Shown here piece after piece: positions 50,635-61,919 of a DNA stretch of 64,000 nt. The DNA is taken from contig NZ_CP004387.1 in assembly GCF_000299335.2 (NCBI RefSeq), positions 1,736,001 to 1,800,000 of the forward strand. Reading direction: 5' to 3'. The position numbers and the translations under genes are program-made. Within the stretch, counting starts at the first letter, position 1. Each line of letters begins with the position of its first letter. Source of the DNA: Isoalcanivorax pacificus W11-5. Its GTDB lineage: Bacteria > Pseudomonadota > Gammaproteobacteria > Pseudomonadales > Alcanivoracaceae. Under the pieces are notes generated by a model. The model saw nothing but the letters and a program-made list of their open reading frames with translations, made no database searches and had not been told where the DNA came from.

Positions 50635-51882
50635 ATGTCAATCGAAATCAAGGCGCCACAATTTCCGGAATCCGTAGCAGACGGCACCGTTGCCACCTGG
50701 CACAAACAGGAAGGCGATGCGGTGAAACGCGACGAACTGCTGGTGGATATTGAAACCGACAAAGTCGTGCTGGAGGTGGTGGCCGCCGCCGACGGTGTGC
50801 TGGGCAAGATTCTCAAGGGCGAAGGCGATACCGTCGAAAGCCAGGAATTGCTCGGCAGTATCGAAGAGGGCAGCGGCAAGTCTTCCGGCGACAGCAAGGC
50901 GGAAGACAAACAGGCCGCCGAAGCTCCCAAAGCTGATGAGCAGCCCGCCGCGAAAGAAGACGCGGGCAAGGCGGGTGACAGTGACGGCGTTGCCGGTCCG
51001 GCTGCCCGCAAGATGATGACCGAACACGGTCTGGATGCGGCCAGCATTGATGGCTCTGGCAAGGGTGGCCGCATCACCCGCGAAGACGTTGAAAAGGCGC
51101 TCAAGGCGCGCGAGGAAAAACGCAGCAGCAGCCCGGCGCCACAACAGCCGGCGGTGGCTGAAGTGCCTGCGGCACCCGGTGAGCGTGAAGAGCGCCGTGT
51201 ACCGATGACCCGTCTGCGCAAGCGTATTGCCGAGCGTCTGGTGGCCGCGCAGCAGAACGCTGCCATGCTGACCACTTTCAACGAAGTGAACATGAAACCG
51301 ATCATGGCCATGCGCAAGGATTACCAGGCCGCGTTCGAGAAAACCCACGGCGTGCGCCTGGGCTTCATGAGCTTCTTCGTGCGCGCCTGTGTCGAGGCGC
51401 TGAAACGCTATCCTGCGGTGAACGCGTCCATCGACGGCGACGACATCGTCTACCACGGTTACTACGACGTGGGCGTGGCGGTGTCTTCCGAGCGTGGCCT
51501 GGTGGTGCCGGTGCTGCGTGATGCCGACCAGAAAGGTCTGGCGGAAGTGGAGTCGCAGATCATCGAGTACGGCAACAAGGCACGCGACGGCAAACTGTCG
51601 ATCGAGGAAATGACCGGCGGCACCTTCACCATTTCCAACGGTGGTGTGTTCGGTTCACTGATTTCCACGCCGATCCTGAACCCGCCGCAAACCGCGATCC
51701 TGGGCATGCACAAGATCCAGGAACGCCCGATGGCGGTGGACGGCAAGGTGGAAATCCTGCCGATGATGTATCTGGCGCTGTCGTACGATCACCGTCTGAT
51801 CGACGGCAAGGAAGCCGTGCAGTTTCTGGTCGCGGTGAAGAACTTTATCGAGGACCCGGCACGCCTGCTGCTGGATATCTGA
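50635..51882 (+). CDS. sucB: dihydrolipoyl succinyltransferase E2
   Basis: A 415-residue core enzyme: lipoyl domain with [12 protein letters not shown] (lipoyl-Lys43), an Ala/Glu/Lys-rich linker, peripheral-subunit-binding domain ([29 protein letters not shown]) and catalytic domain ending with [16 protein letters not shown] (His and Asp of the active site). It moves succinyl to CoA. Confidence 0.98.
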   Translation: MSIEIKAPQFPESVADGTVATWHKQEGDAVKRDELLVDIETDKVVLEVVAAADGVLGKILKGEGDTVESQELLGSIEEGSGKSSGDSKAEDKQAAEAPKADEQPAAKEDAGKAGDSDGVAGPAARKMMTEHGLDAASIDGSGKGGRITREDVEKALKAREEKRSSSPAPQQPAVAEVPAAPGEREERRVPMTRLRKRIAERLVAAQQNAAMLTTFNEVNMKPIMAMRKDYQAAFEKTHGVRLGFMSFFVRACVEALKRYPAVNASIDGDDIVYHGYYDVGVAVSSERGLVVPVLRDADQKGLAEVESQIIEYGNKARDGKLSIEEMTGGTFTISNGGVFGSLISTPILNPPQTAILGMHKIQERPMAVDGKVEILPMMYLALSYDHRLIDGKEAVQFLVAVKNFIEDPARLLLDI

Positions 51883-51907
51883 CACGGCTGTGTCTGGCTT
51901 CTGATAA

Positions 51908-53398
<1,491 letters not shown>

Positions 53399-53478
53399 TT
53401 CGGGAAGTCGGGCCGCGTGACCACAAGTAACGCGGCCCACTTGTTTGGAAAGCTGTTTTTTTACAACGGAAACTGCAC

Positions 53479-54648
53479 ATGAACCTGCATGAATATCAGG
53501 GCAAGCAGCTCTTCGCTGAATACGGGCTGCCGGTCTCAAAAGGATTCGCCTGTGACAGCGCCGAAGAGGTTGCGGCCAAAGCGAAGGAAATTGGCGGAGA
53601 TCGCTGGGTAGTCAAAGCCCAGGTGCACGCGGGCGGCCGCGGCAAGGCCGGCGGCGTGAAGCTGGTGGAAAGCCCGGAAGCGGCTGCCGAGTTTGCCAAG
53701 AAATGGCTTGGCCAGCGTCTGGTGACGTTCCAGACCGATGAGCGCGGCCAGCCGGTTTCCAAAATTCTGGTAGAAAGCTGCACCGATATTGCCAACGAGC
53801 TGTACTTGGGTGCAGTCGTTGACCGTGGCACCCGCCGCGTCGTGTTCATGGCGTCCACCGAGGGCGGTGTGGAAATCGAGAAAGTGGCCGAAGAAACGCC
53901 GGAGAAGATTCTCAAGGCGATCATCGACCCGCTGGTGGGTGCGCAGCCGTACCAGGGCCGCGAGCTGGCGTTCAAGCTCGGCCTGGAAGGCGACCAGATC
54001 AAGCAGTTCGTGAAGATCTTCATGGGTCTGGCGAAAATGTTCGAAGAGAAAGACCTGGCACTGCTGGAAATCAACCCGCTGGTGATTACCGACGAAGGCA
54101 ACCTGCATTGCCTGGACGCCAAGATCAACATCGACGGCAGCGCCCTGTATCGCCACCCGGAACTCAAGGCGATGGACGACCCAACCCAGGAAGACGAGCG
54201 CGAGCGCCGCGCTGCGGAGTGGGAACTCAACTACGTCGCGCTGGACGGCAACATCGGCTGCATGGTGAACGGCGCCGGCCTGGCCATGGCCACCATGGAC
54301 ATCATCAAGCTCAAGGGCGGTGCGCCGGCCAACTTCCTGGATGTGGGCGGCGGTGCTACCAAAGAGCGCGTCACCGAAGCCTTCAAGATCATCCTCTCCG
54401 ATGACAAGGTGCAGGGCGTGCTGGTGAACATCTTCGGCGGTATCGTGCGCTGCGACCTGATCGCCGACGGCATCCTGGCGGCGGTGAAGGAAGTGGGCGT
54501 GACCGTACCGGTGGTGGTGCGTCTGGAAGGCAACAATGCCGAACTGGGCGCGAAAAAACTCGCGGAAAGTGATCTGAACGTGATTGCAGCAAGCGGCTTT
54601 GACGATGCCGCCGAGCAGATCGTCAAGGCAGTGGGAGGTGCAGCATGA
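53479..54648 (+). CDS. sucC: succinyl-CoA synthetase beta subunit
   Basis: A 389-residue ATP-grasp protein starting [20 protein letters not shown], with [17 protein letters not shown] and LEINPLVIT and [16 protein letters not shown]. It binds nucleotide and, with SucD, makes ATP or GTP and succinate from succinyl-CoA. Overlaps sucD by four bases (ATGA). Confidence 0.98.
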   Translation: MNLHEYQGKQLFAEYGLPVSKGFACDSAEEVAAKAKEIGGDRWVVKAQVHAGGRGKAGGVKLVESPEAAAEFAKKWLGQRLVTFQTDERGQPVSKILVESCTDIANELYLGAVVDRGTRRVVFMASTEGGVEIEKVAEETPEKILKAIIDPLVGAQPYQGRELAFKLGLEGDQIKQFVKIFMGLAKMFEEKDLALLEINPLVITDEGNLHCLDAKINIDGSALYRHPELKAMDDPTQEDERERRAAEWELNYVALDGNIGCMVNGAGLAMATMDIIKLKGGAPANFLDVGGGATKERVTEAFKIILSDDKVQGVLVNIFGGIVRCDLIADGILAAVKEVGVTVPVVVRLEGNNAELGAKKLAESDLNVIAASGFDDAAEQIVKAVGGAA

Positions 54649-55520
54649 GCGTACTGATCGACAAAGACACCAAAGTGATCTGCCAGGGCTTCACCGGCTC
54701 GCAGGGCACATTCCACTCTGAGCAGGCGATTGCCTACGGCACGAAAATGGTCGGCGGTGTGACGCCGGGCAAGGGCGGCCAGACACACCTGGGTTTGCCG
54801 GTCTTCAACACCGTGCGCGAAGCCGTGGACGCCACCGGCGCAACGGCGTCGGTGATTTATGTACCGGCCGCATTCTGCAAGGACTCCATCATCGAAGCGG
54901 CGGATGCCGGCATCGAGCTGATTGTCTGCATCACCGAGGGCATTCCGGCGCTGGACATGCTGTACGTGAAAGAATACGTCAGCCGCAAGGACGGCGTGCG
55001 TCTGATCGGTCCGAACTGCCCCGGCATCATCACCCCGGGCCAGTGCAAGATCGGTATCATGCCGGGCCACATCCACAAGCCGGGCAAGGTGGGCATTGTG
55101 TCCCGTTCCGGCACGCTGACCTATGAAGCGGTGAACCAGACCACCGCGCTCGGTTTTGGCCAGTCCACCTGTATCGGTATTGGCGGCGATCCGATTCCGG
55201 GTACCACCTTCATCGATGCACTGAAACTGTTCCAGGAAGACCCGCAGACCGAAGCCATCATCATGGTCGGTGAAATCGGCGGTACCGCCGAGGACGAGGC
55301 GGCGGCGTTCATCAAGGAACACGTCACCAAGCCGGTAGTGTCCTACATTGCCGGTGTGACAGCGCCTCCGGGCAAACGCATGGGGCATGCTGGCGCGATC
55401 ATCGCCGGCGGCAAAGGCACAGCGGACGAGAAGTTCGCGGCGCTGGAAGCTGCCGGTGTGAAAACCGTGCGCAACCCGGCACAGATCGGTCTGGCTCTGA
55501 AAGAGCTGACCGGCTGGTAA
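54645..55520 (+). CDS. sucD: succinyl-CoA synthetase alpha subunit
   Basis: A 291-residue protein with CoA-binding region ([19 protein letters not shown]), [23 protein letters not shown] and the phosphohistidine motif [11 protein letters not shown]. It completes the enzyme encoded with sucC; the whole suc operon ends here with a terminator. Confidence 0.98.
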   Translation: MSVLIDKDTKVICQGFTGSQGTFHSEQAIAYGTKMVGGVTPGKGGQTHLGLPVFNTVREAVDATGATASVIYVPAAFCKDSIIEAADAGIELIVCITEGIPALDMLYVKEYVSRKDGVRLIGPNCPGIITPGQCKIGIMPGHIHKPGKVGIVSRSGTLTYEAVNQTTALGFGQSTCIGIGGDPIPGTTFIDALKLFQEDPQTEAIIMVGEIGGTAEDEAAAFIKEHVTKPVVSYIAGVTAPPGKRMGHAGAIIAGGKGTADEKFAALEAAGVKTVRNPAQIGLALKELTGW

Positions 55521-55555
55521 GCCAGCGTGTGGTGTCACGGACACCGGACGTAGGA

Positions 55556-55586
55556 AAGGCCGGCATCATGCCGGCCTTTTCTTTGT
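55556..55586 (+). terminator. terminator of the suc operon
   Basis: A GC-rich hairpin around GCAT-C-ATGC is followed by TTTTCTTTG. Confidence 0.88.
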
Positions 55587-55597
55587 GTTAGGAGGCG

Positions 55598-55622
55598 AAA
55601 AAAAGCCGGCATACACCGGCTT
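55598..55622 (-). terminator. terminator of the PA3496-like gene
   Basis: AAGCCGG pairs with CCGGCTT; on the minus strand the hairpin is followed by a run of T. Both convergent genes therefore have their own terminator. Confidence 0.8.
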
Positions 55623-55675
55623 CTTTCCTGACTGGAACAACAACGCTGCCTGTTCGGGCGCGTACCGCGACCCGC

Positions 55676-55915
55676 TCAATGGAGTGTGTCGTCGTCCAGC
55701 TCAAAGAATTCATAGTCGCTGAGCTCCCGCGCGAGACGGCGCTGCTCCAGCCGGTCTTCGATGCGGTGTCTCATGTCCAGGTTAAAACCACGACTGCGTG
55801 GCGTGGGTTCGTCCTGTTCGTCTTCGGCGTCTTCTTCGAGGAACTCGATATCGTCATTCATCAGCGCATCATCCGTTTCATCATCATAGTCCCGTTCAGT
55901 GTGATGATCGGTCAT
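55676..55915 (-). CDS. PA3496-family small acidic protein
   Basis: A 79-residue acidic protein. The N-terminus is Asp/Glu rich (DDETDDALMNDDIEFLEED) and the C-terminus, with MRHRIEDRLEQRRLARELSD and YEFFELDDD, resembles the PA3496 family of putative envelope-integrity proteins. GGAGG close to ATG 55915 sets the start; a longer reading upstream is not supported. Location and partners are unknown. Confidence 0.6.
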   Translation of the reverse strand: MTDHHTERDYDDETDDALMNDDIEFLEEDAEDEQDEPTPRSRGFNLDMRHRIEDRLEQRRLARELSDYEFFELDDDTLH

Positions 55916-56128
55916 TGCAGGCCCTCCTGCGTTTCCCACTCCACAAGCATTATTGGCTGACCGCCCGTGGGAGAGTCCGATCCCGGCCCTGACACGGATC
56001 GAGTCATATCGCATGGTCCCGGCAGGCGCTCTACCAAGAGTCCACAGCGCCTATATACCGTCGGTTTTTCTGACTGACAAGCACTTTTTTTCGGCCGGTT
56101 TTCCGGGCCGCTGGAAGGCCCGGTGACA

Positions 56129-57010
56129 TCAGTGTTCGGAAGGTTGCCGACTGCCGCTGGTCACGGCCAGGACACCGCAGAAGATGATAATCAGAATGCC
56201 ATACACCGCTGCGGCCTGGGGCAGGTGCCCCCATAGCCACCAGTCCAGCAGCCCGGCCACCGGCACGCCGACATAGCTCAGCGGTGCCACCACCGTGGTG
56301 GGGGCGTAACTGAAGGCGCGGGTGTAGAGCACCATGGTGAGAAAGATCGACAGGCCGACGTACAACAGCCCCAGGGACGTCGCGAGCGTGAGTGGTTGCA
56401 GATGCGGCAACGCCATCGGCGTGCTGGCCAGGAAGGCGATGCCAAAGTAATAACAGAGCACCCGGTTGGCCGGCTCGCTGCTGGACAGTGCGCGTGTGGC
56501 GGCCATCGACACGGCCAGCCCCAGCCCGGCCAGCACGCCGAGCAGATGGCCTGCGCTGATACCGGCCATATCCGGGCGCAGCATCACCAGCACGCCCACA
56601 AAGCCGCCAAGCAACGCCAGCGCACGCGGCATGGGAATGCGCGACTGCCACCACAACCACACTACGACCGGCACCCACAGTGGCGCGGCATAGCGCAGCA
56701 CGGTGGCGTCGACCAACGGCACGCTGGGCAGCGCGAGATAAAACGCGCAGAACCCGACCCAGCCGCCGAGCGAGCGTATGGTGTGAATGCGCAGGCGGTT
56801 GGTGCGCAGCGCCGTTGCCGGCCCGAGCCGCAGCAGCCATGGCACCAGTACCAGCACGCCGATGCCGTACTGCACCCAGACGATGAACCAGGGCGAGAGG
56901 CCCTGGCCATGCAGCCACTTGACGGTAACGGCCGCCGTGGCGCCGACGACGGTCGTGGCCAGCCCATAGCAGACGCCGCGCGAAATGTGATGCCTGTCAT
57001 GACCTGTCAC
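56129..57010 (-). CDS. EamA/DMT-family transporter
   Basis: A 293-residue protein with about ten hydrophobic helices in two EamA repeats (for example TVVGATAAVTVKWLHGQG, RSLGGWVGFCAFYLAL, then AGLGLAVSMAATRALSSS and TTVVAPLSYVGVPVAGLLDW). DMT transporters export amino acids, nucleosides or other metabolites; the substrate is unknown. The ATG lies close to the start of the divergent membrane protein gene, about 200 bases away. Confidence 0.85.
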   Translation of the reverse strand: MTGHDRHHISRGVCYGLATTVVGATAAVTVKWLHGQGLSPWFIVWVQYGIGVLVLVPWLLRLGPATALRTNRLRIHTIRSLGGWVGFCAFYLALPSVPLVDATVLRYAAPLWVPVVVWLWWQSRIPMPRALALLGGFVGVLVMLRPDMAGISAGHLLGVLAGLGLAVSMAATRALSSSEPANRVLCYYFGIAFLASTPMALPHLQPLTLATSLGLLYVGLSIFLTMVLYTRAFSYAPTTVVAPLSYVGVPVAGLLDWWLWGHLPQAAAVYGILIIIFCGVLAVTSGSRQPSEH

Positions 57011-57207
57011 GAGAGATGCTCTGGCCCTAGTCAGTTACGGTGAGGCTTTGTAGAGTTGTGGCGCCTGAGAGTCCTGGGCACCAGGTGCCTGCGCGATACG
57101 ATGTCGTACCGTCGGGCGCATGCACCGGCCCGGCGGGCGGCGATGGATCGACGTCGAGCAGGGCGGGTGCAAGTATACCGAAACCGTCGCGGGGGAGAGC
57201 GTTGTTG

Positions 57208-58812
57208 ATGGCCGGAGCGATGTTGCTGGTGGGTGTGACGATTCTGGTGCTCGGTACCATGGCGCTGATGCGCGATGCCGCCGGGCGCGGACATTCACCG
57301 CTGGTATTTCTGCTGCCGCTGGTGGGCCTGCCGTACGTGCAGGAAAACTGGCAGGACGTTTGGTGGGCGGCGTTACTGCGCGTGTTCGGGGTGGCGTTGC
57401 TGCTGCTCGGCGCGGGGCTTGTGGTGGCGCGTGATCCGCTGGTGCTGGAGCAACCGGCGCGGCTGTTCGGGGCTGGCAGCGACGTGGTACTGGCCGGCAG
57501 CCAGCGTGCCGAGCTGAACACCTTCGTCGGGTCGGAAGAAGCCATCCTGCTGGCGATCCGCAATGACGCCAACCCGCATCTGACCGGCCGCATCAACGGC
57601 CGTGATTTTCATTACCAGCGGGTCGAACTGGTCGACGGCGTCTTCAGCGCGCAGCAGGGGGATGGTTTTATTCCCGAGCTGGAAGTGCGCATCCTGCTGA
57701 CCGAAAACCCCCTGCCGCTGCGTGAGCGCAAAAGCATCTATGTGCGTCCTGGCGACGAGCACCCGCCCGAGGTGCATCTGTCCTGGCGCAATCCCGGACA
57801 GGATCTGCCGGAGACGCAGATCATCACCGGCGGATACCGGATGGAGCTTCATCTGGCGCCTCTGGATCGCTACCAGCTCAGTGGTTTCATGCAACTGGTC
57901 CTGCCCGATACGCAGCACAGTTTCCTCTCCGGGGAGTTCATCGCCAGCACCAACCGCCTGCGCTACGTGAACGGCAACGTGGACCTGTCCTTCGATCATC
58001 CGGACACGCTCAACTATCTGGTCGACCAGTACCTGGCCGGGCAGTTTCCGAATGGCATGATCCGGCAACTGGATATTCTCGACACCACGCTGCGCCGCCG
58101 CGAGGGGAGCGGTACCAGCCGTGTACGGATTGCCCTGACCAATGGTCGCGTGGAAGAGCGTGTGCTGCAGATGGAGCGTACCGATGTGGGCTGGGTGATG
58201 CGGCCCGGCAGTGCCACGGTCACCGTGCTGGAAGCCGGGGAGCAGGGTGAAATGCGGTTGGCGACGGCGCCCCGCACGGTGCCGGCACGGCAGGACAGCG
58301 TGACTGAAGTCCCCGCGTCCGTCACGGTGCCGTTTGCCGAACTGGTGCGTTTCAGTGGCCAGCAGGTGACCGTGCTGCGTGCCAGTGGCGAGCCGCAGCA
58401 CGGGATTGTGCGCGGTATGCAGCGCGGCCGGCTGGTGCTGGAAACCACGGTCGGCAGCGGTACGCTGGAGTATTTCGTCGAGCAGGCTGATCTTGTCGGG
58501 CTGCGCCTGGCCAGCGGCCAGCAGGTCACGGTCGTGGACGGGGCGCCCGCTGATCCGGCGCCGACGCCGGCAGCCGTACCCGCGCCTGAGACGGTCGAGA
58601 CAACACCAGTGGAGGGCGAGCCTTCTCCCCACGCCGGGCTGGTGGGCCGCATGGTGCGTATTACCGGCCACGATGGCCGCAGCCGCACCGGCGTATTGAG
58701 CGCCGCCACTGCCACACAACTGACGCTTGAGGTTCCGGTGGGTTCCGGTACGCTGGAATACTACTATCGACCCGAGGAGGTCGATGCCCTGGAGCAGGTA
58801 GCGCGTCAATGA
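57208..58812 (+). CDS. membrane-anchored protein with duplicated beta-rich C-terminal modules
   Basis: A 534-residue protein with two hydrophobic helices near the start (AGAMLLVGVTILVLGTMALM and a second around 41-68), a long extracytoplasmic-looking region, and a C-terminal tandem duplication. Two modules of about 45 residues each contain VGSGTLEY (at about residues 420 and 515) behind a V-T/R-I/V-x8-G-V/I pattern, joined by a Pro/Ala linker. The module resembles a small beta-barrel. GGGGAGAG precedes ATG 57208. It overlaps the next gene by four bases. No function is recognised. Confidence 0.65.
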   Translation: MAGAMLLVGVTILVLGTMALMRDAAGRGHSPLVFLLPLVGLPYVQENWQDVWWAALLRVFGVALLLLGAGLVVARDPLVLEQPARLFGAGSDVVLAGSQRAELNTFVGSEEAILLAIRNDANPHLTGRINGRDFHYQRVELVDGVFSAQQGDGFIPELEVRILLTENPLPLRERKSIYVRPGDEHPPEVHLSWRNPGQDLPETQIITGGYRMELHLAPLDRYQLSGFMQLVLPDTQHSFLSGEFIASTNRLRYVNGNVDLSFDHPDTLNYLVDQYLAGQFPNGMIRQLDILDTTLRRREGSGTSRVRIALTNGRVEERVLQMERTDVGWVMRPGSATVTVLEAGEQGEMRLATAPRTVPARQDSVTEVPASVTVPFAELVRFSGQQVTVLRASGEPQHGIVRGMQRGRLVLETTVGSGTLEYFVEQADLVGLRLASGQQVTVVDGAPADPAPTPAAVPAPETVETTPVEGEPSPHAGLVGRMVRITGHDGRSRTGVLSAATATQLTLEVPVGSGTLEYYYRPEEVDALEQVARQ

Positions 58813-59720
58813 AGATTCTGATGACCGGGGGCAGCGGGTTTATCGGCCGGCACCTGTCCCCGGTGCTGGTGGCCCGTGGCCACGACCTGACCGTGCTCTC
58901 ACGCAGCCCGCAGCGGCGCCGGCCATTGCTGCCCGACGCCGTGCGGCTGGTGGCCAGTCTTGACGATATCCCCGCCGATGATCTCCCTGACGCAATCATT
59001 AATCTGGCCGGCGAAGGCATCGCCGACCGGCGCTGGACGGCCGCGCGCAAGCGCGCGCTGCTCGACAGCCGGGTACAGACCACGCAGGCGCTGTCGGACT
59101 GGCTTGGCCGGCGCGGGAGTCATCCGCAGGTCCTGATCAGCGGTTCCGCTGTCGGTTTCTATGGCGACGCCGGCAGCGCCGAGCTGACGGAAAGCTCACC
59201 GGCCATGCGGCGCGATTTTTCCTACCTGCTCTGCGATGCCTGGGAGCAGGCGGCACGGGAACTGGCCAATCGGCACGGCGCCCGGCTCTGCCTGCTGCGC
59301 ACGGGCGTGGTGCTTGGTGCCCATGACGGCATGCTGGCCCGACTGCTGCCGGCCTATCGCCTGGGGCTGGGGGCGCAACTGGGCAATGGCCAGCAATGGC
59401 TGTCCTGGATCCATATCGATGACATGGTGGCGCTGATCGTGCGCAGCCTGGAGAGCCCGGCGGCCAGCGGCATCTACAATGCCGTGGCGCCGCAGCCGGT
59501 GCAGCAGGCCCGGTTTCACCGTGCCCTGGCGGCACAATGCCGCCGGCCCGGCGTCATGAGGGTGCCGGCGCTGCCGCTGAAGCTGGCCCTGGGCGAAATG
59601 TCGACGCTGCTGCTCGGCGGCCAGAAAGTGCTGCCGGAGCGGCTGTTGGCGCAAGGCTTCAGCTTCCGTTTCCCCGAGCTTGATGCTGCCCTGCAGGACC
59701 TGCTTGGCCAACCCGCATGA
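58809..59720 (+). CDS. TIGR01777 family NAD-dependent epimerase/dehydratase-like protein
   Basis: A 303-residue Rossmann protein beginning MKILMTGGSGFIGRHL with INLAGEGIADRRWTAARKR, SGSAVGFYGDAG, RTGVVLG and IHIDDMVALI, and the C-terminal DUF1731-type end PERLLAQGFSFRFPELDAAL. It is YfcH-like; the substrate is unknown. The start overlaps the upstream gene by four bases, so they are translationally coupled. Confidence 0.88.
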   Translation: MKILMTGGSGFIGRHLSPVLVARGHDLTVLSRSPQRRRPLLPDAVRLVASLDDIPADDLPDAIINLAGEGIADRRWTAARKRALLDSRVQTTQALSDWLGRRGSHPQVLISGSAVGFYGDAGSAELTESSPAMRRDFSYLLCDAWEQAARELANRHGARLCLLRTGVVLGAHDGMLARLLPAYRLGLGAQLGNGQQWLSWIHIDDMVALIVRSLESPAASGIYNAVAPQPVQQARFHRALAAQCRRPGVMRVPALPLKLALGEMSTLLLGGQKVLPERLLAQGFSFRFPELDAALQDLLGQPA

Positions 59721-59821
59721 TTGCTAGCACGCGGGGGGATACCTATCATGCGCGCACACTGCGGAGCTGGCAGATTGCCGCTGCCGCAGACAGCGCAACC
59801 TGACAGAGGCGACGCCCACGC

Positions 59822-60847
59822 ATGACACAACAACCCGAAGTCGCGGCAGTCCTCGGTGGCGGCAGTTTCGGCACTGCCATGGCGACCATCCTGGCCCAGA
59901 ACGGTCACACCGTGCGCCTGTGGGTGCGTGACCCGGAAACGGCCGCCGCCATCAACAACGACCATGAAAACCCCCGTTACCTGCCCGGCACCGAACTGCC
60001 GGAAGGCGTGCAGGCCAGCGAAGACCTGATCGAATGTCTGTCCGGCGCCTCCATGGTGTTCATGGCTGTGCCCAGCAAGGCGTTCATGGAGGTGCTGACC
60101 CAGGCGCGTGATCATGTGCCGGAGGGGACGCTGGTGATCAGTTGCACCAAGGGCATCTATGCCGACGGTTTCCTGCTGATGAGCCAGTTACTGGTGCGCG
60201 AATGGCCACACACCCGTGTGGGTGTGCTCAGTGGCCCCAACCTCGCGCGCGAGATCGTTGAACGCAAGTTCACCGGCACGGTGATCGCCAGCGCGGACGC
60301 AGACTTGTGCAAGCGCATCCAGCAGGCGCTGTCCTGCGACTATTTCCGTGTCTACGACAGCCCGGACATGTTCGGTGTTGAACTCGGCGGTGCGCTGAAG
60401 AACATCTACGCCATCGCCACAGGCATGGCGGCGGCGGTCGGCGTAGGCGATAACACCCGCGGCCTGCTGATTACCCGCAGCCTGGCGGAGATGAGCCGCT
60501 TCGCGGCGCGCATGGGCGGCAGTCCGATGACGTTCCTGGGCCTGGCTGGCGTTGGCGACCTGATCGTCACCTGTTCCTCCAGCCTGTCGCGCAATTATCA
60601 GGTCGGTTACCTGATCGGCCAGGGGCACACGGTAGAGCAGGCGGTGGCGCAACTGGGCCAGACCGCCGAGGGCGTGAATACCATCCGGCTGGTGGCTGAA
60701 CGGGCCCGCGAGCAGGACATCTACATGCCGCTGGCCAGCGGACTGTACGAGATACTCTTTGACGGCAAGCCGCTGCCGCAGGTTATCGCCCGGCTGATGC
60801 AGGGCGAGCACAACCATGATGTTGAATTCACCATGGGGTCAGCCTGA
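59822..60847 (+). CDS. gpsA: glycerol-3-phosphate dehydrogenase [NAD(P)+]
   Basis: A 341-residue enzyme with the nucleotide motif GGGSFGTAMATIL (12-24), SCTKGIYADG, LSGPNLAREI, the catalytic Lys in ELGGALKNIYAIATG and FLGLAGVGDLIVTCSS with RNYQVGYLIG. It makes sn-glycerol 3-phosphate for phospholipid synthesis. It overlaps sixA by one base (TGATG). Confidence 0.97.
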   Translation: MTQQPEVAAVLGGGSFGTAMATILAQNGHTVRLWVRDPETAAAINNDHENPRYLPGTELPEGVQASEDLIECLSGASMVFMAVPSKAFMEVLTQARDHVPEGTLVISCTKGIYADGFLLMSQLLVREWPHTRVGVLSGPNLAREIVERKFTGTVIASADADLCKRIQQALSCDYFRVYDSPDMFGVELGGALKNIYAIATGMAAAVGVGDNTRGLLITRSLAEMSRFAARMGGSPMTFLGLAGVGDLIVTCSSSLSRNYQVGYLIGQGHTVEQAVAQLGQTAEGVNTIRLVAERAREQDIYMPLASGLYEILFDGKPLPQVIARLMQGEHNHDVEFTMGSA

Positions 60848-61317
60848 TGCGTCTGTATGTTGTACGGCACGGTGAAGCGGAGCCGCAGAGCAGCTCTGAT
60901 GAGGCGCGCGCCCTGACGGGACGTGGCCGCGACGATGTACGCGGATTGTGGCAGGCCCTGGCCGCGCGCGGTGAGCTGCCCGGCCCGGTCTACAGCAGCC
61001 CCTATCTGCGTGCCCGCCAGACGGCAGCGGAAATCTGCTCGGTGTACCGGCGTGAGCTGGCCGGCCTGAGTGAGTTGCTGGTGCCGGACGGCCGTCCCCA
61101 GGAAGTGTTCGACTGGCTGCTGGGCCTGCCGCTGGTGGACGGTATGGTGCTGGTCAGCCACATGCCGCTGGTGGCGCACCTGGTCGGGCGCATTGCCGAC
61201 GGGGCGGATGCCCGGGTGCCCATGGGGGTTGGTTCGGTGGCGCTGCTCGATGTCGAAGTGCCGGCCGTCGGTGGCGGGCGTCTGATCTGGCTTCGGTCTC
61301 CCGGCGAGTCGCTCTGA
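60847..61317 (+). CDS. sixA: phosphohistidine phosphatase SixA
   Basis: A 156-residue histidine phosphatase: RHGEAEP (phospho-His8), YSSPYLRARQTAAEI and SHMPLVAHLVGRI with the second His. SixA removes phosphate from histidines, in E. coli acting on the nitrogen phosphotransferase protein NPr. Coupled to gpsA by one-base overlap. Confidence 0.93.
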   Translation: MRLYVVRHGEAEPQSSSDEARALTGRGRDDVRGLWQALAARGELPGPVYSSPYLRARQTAAEICSVYRRELAGLSELLVPDGRPQEVFDWLLGLPLVDGMVLVSHMPLVAHLVGRIADGADARVPMGVGSVALLDVEVPAVGGGRLIWLRSPGESL

Positions 61318-61361
61318 CGACGGCACATCATTTTCCCTTTCTTCAGACGGCAGGAGGTGCC

Positions 61362-61799
61362 ATGGCGATCTGGCATTCAGCGGTGGATATCGAGCGTGTT
61401 AACGCGATGCAGGCAGGTACCATCAACGAGGTGCTCGGTATCCGTATCACGGACATCGGTGAGGACAGCGTCACCGGCACCATGCCGGTGGACGGCCGTA
61501 CCCATCAGCCCATGGGCATCCTGCACGGTGGCGCTTCGGTGGTGCTGGCGGAATCGCTGGGCAGCATGGCCGGCAACCTGTGTGTGGACAGGTCGCAGTG
61601 CTACTGCGTCGGGCTGGATATCAATGCCAACCACCTGCGTTCGGTGCGCAGCGGCCTGGTGACCGGCGTGGCCAGACCGATCCATCTGGGCCGCACCACG
61701 CAGGTCTGGGATATCCGCCTGAGCGACGAAGCCGGCAAGCCGGTGTGCATTGCACGGCTGACCCTGGCGGTGATCAGCCACAACCGCCCGTCGGCCTGA
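61362..61799 (+). CDS. hotdog-fold acyl-CoA thioesterase (YdiI/PaaI family)
   Basis: A 145-residue single hotdog thioesterase. The catalytic loop is PMGILHGGASVVLAESLG, with Glu in that helix, followed by VGLDINANHLRSVRSG. YdiI-type enzymes hydrolyse aromatic or DHNA-CoA type thioesters. An AGGAGG site precedes the ATG. It lies 44 bases after sixA and may be co-transcribed. Confidence 0.9.
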   Translation: MAIWHSAVDIERVNAMQAGTINEVLGIRITDIGEDSVTGTMPVDGRTHQPMGILHGGASVVLAESLGSMAGNLCVDRSQCYCVGLDINANHLRSVRSGLVTGVARPIHLGRTTQVWDIRLSDEAGKPVCIARLTLAVISHNRPSA

Positions 61800-61828
61800 G
61801 CCCTCCGCCGGGGAGTAGTGTGTCTAAA

Positions 61829-61844
61829 TGTGATGCTTGTCACA
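61829..61844 (+). promoter_or_regulatory. CRP/Vfr binding site upstream of the HD-GYP gene
   Basis: TGTGA-N6-TCACA is a perfect consensus core (extended by A and T to ATGTGA/TCACAT at 61828-61845). A TAGTAT -10 box lies at 61868-61873, putting the site centre about 43 bases from the expected transcription start, the place of a class II CRP activation site. Confidence 0.7.
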
Positions 61845-61919
61845 TGCTAATGTCTTATGGCATGAAGTAGTATTGGTACTTAATCATGAGTGGGTGGAAC
61901 AACCCGCGAGTCGAACCCT

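Noticed and set aside
56031-56918. A long minus-strand open frame beside the EamA gene
   Set aside because: It is a frame-shifted shadow of the transporter, rich in Arg, Ala, Gly and His without motifs.
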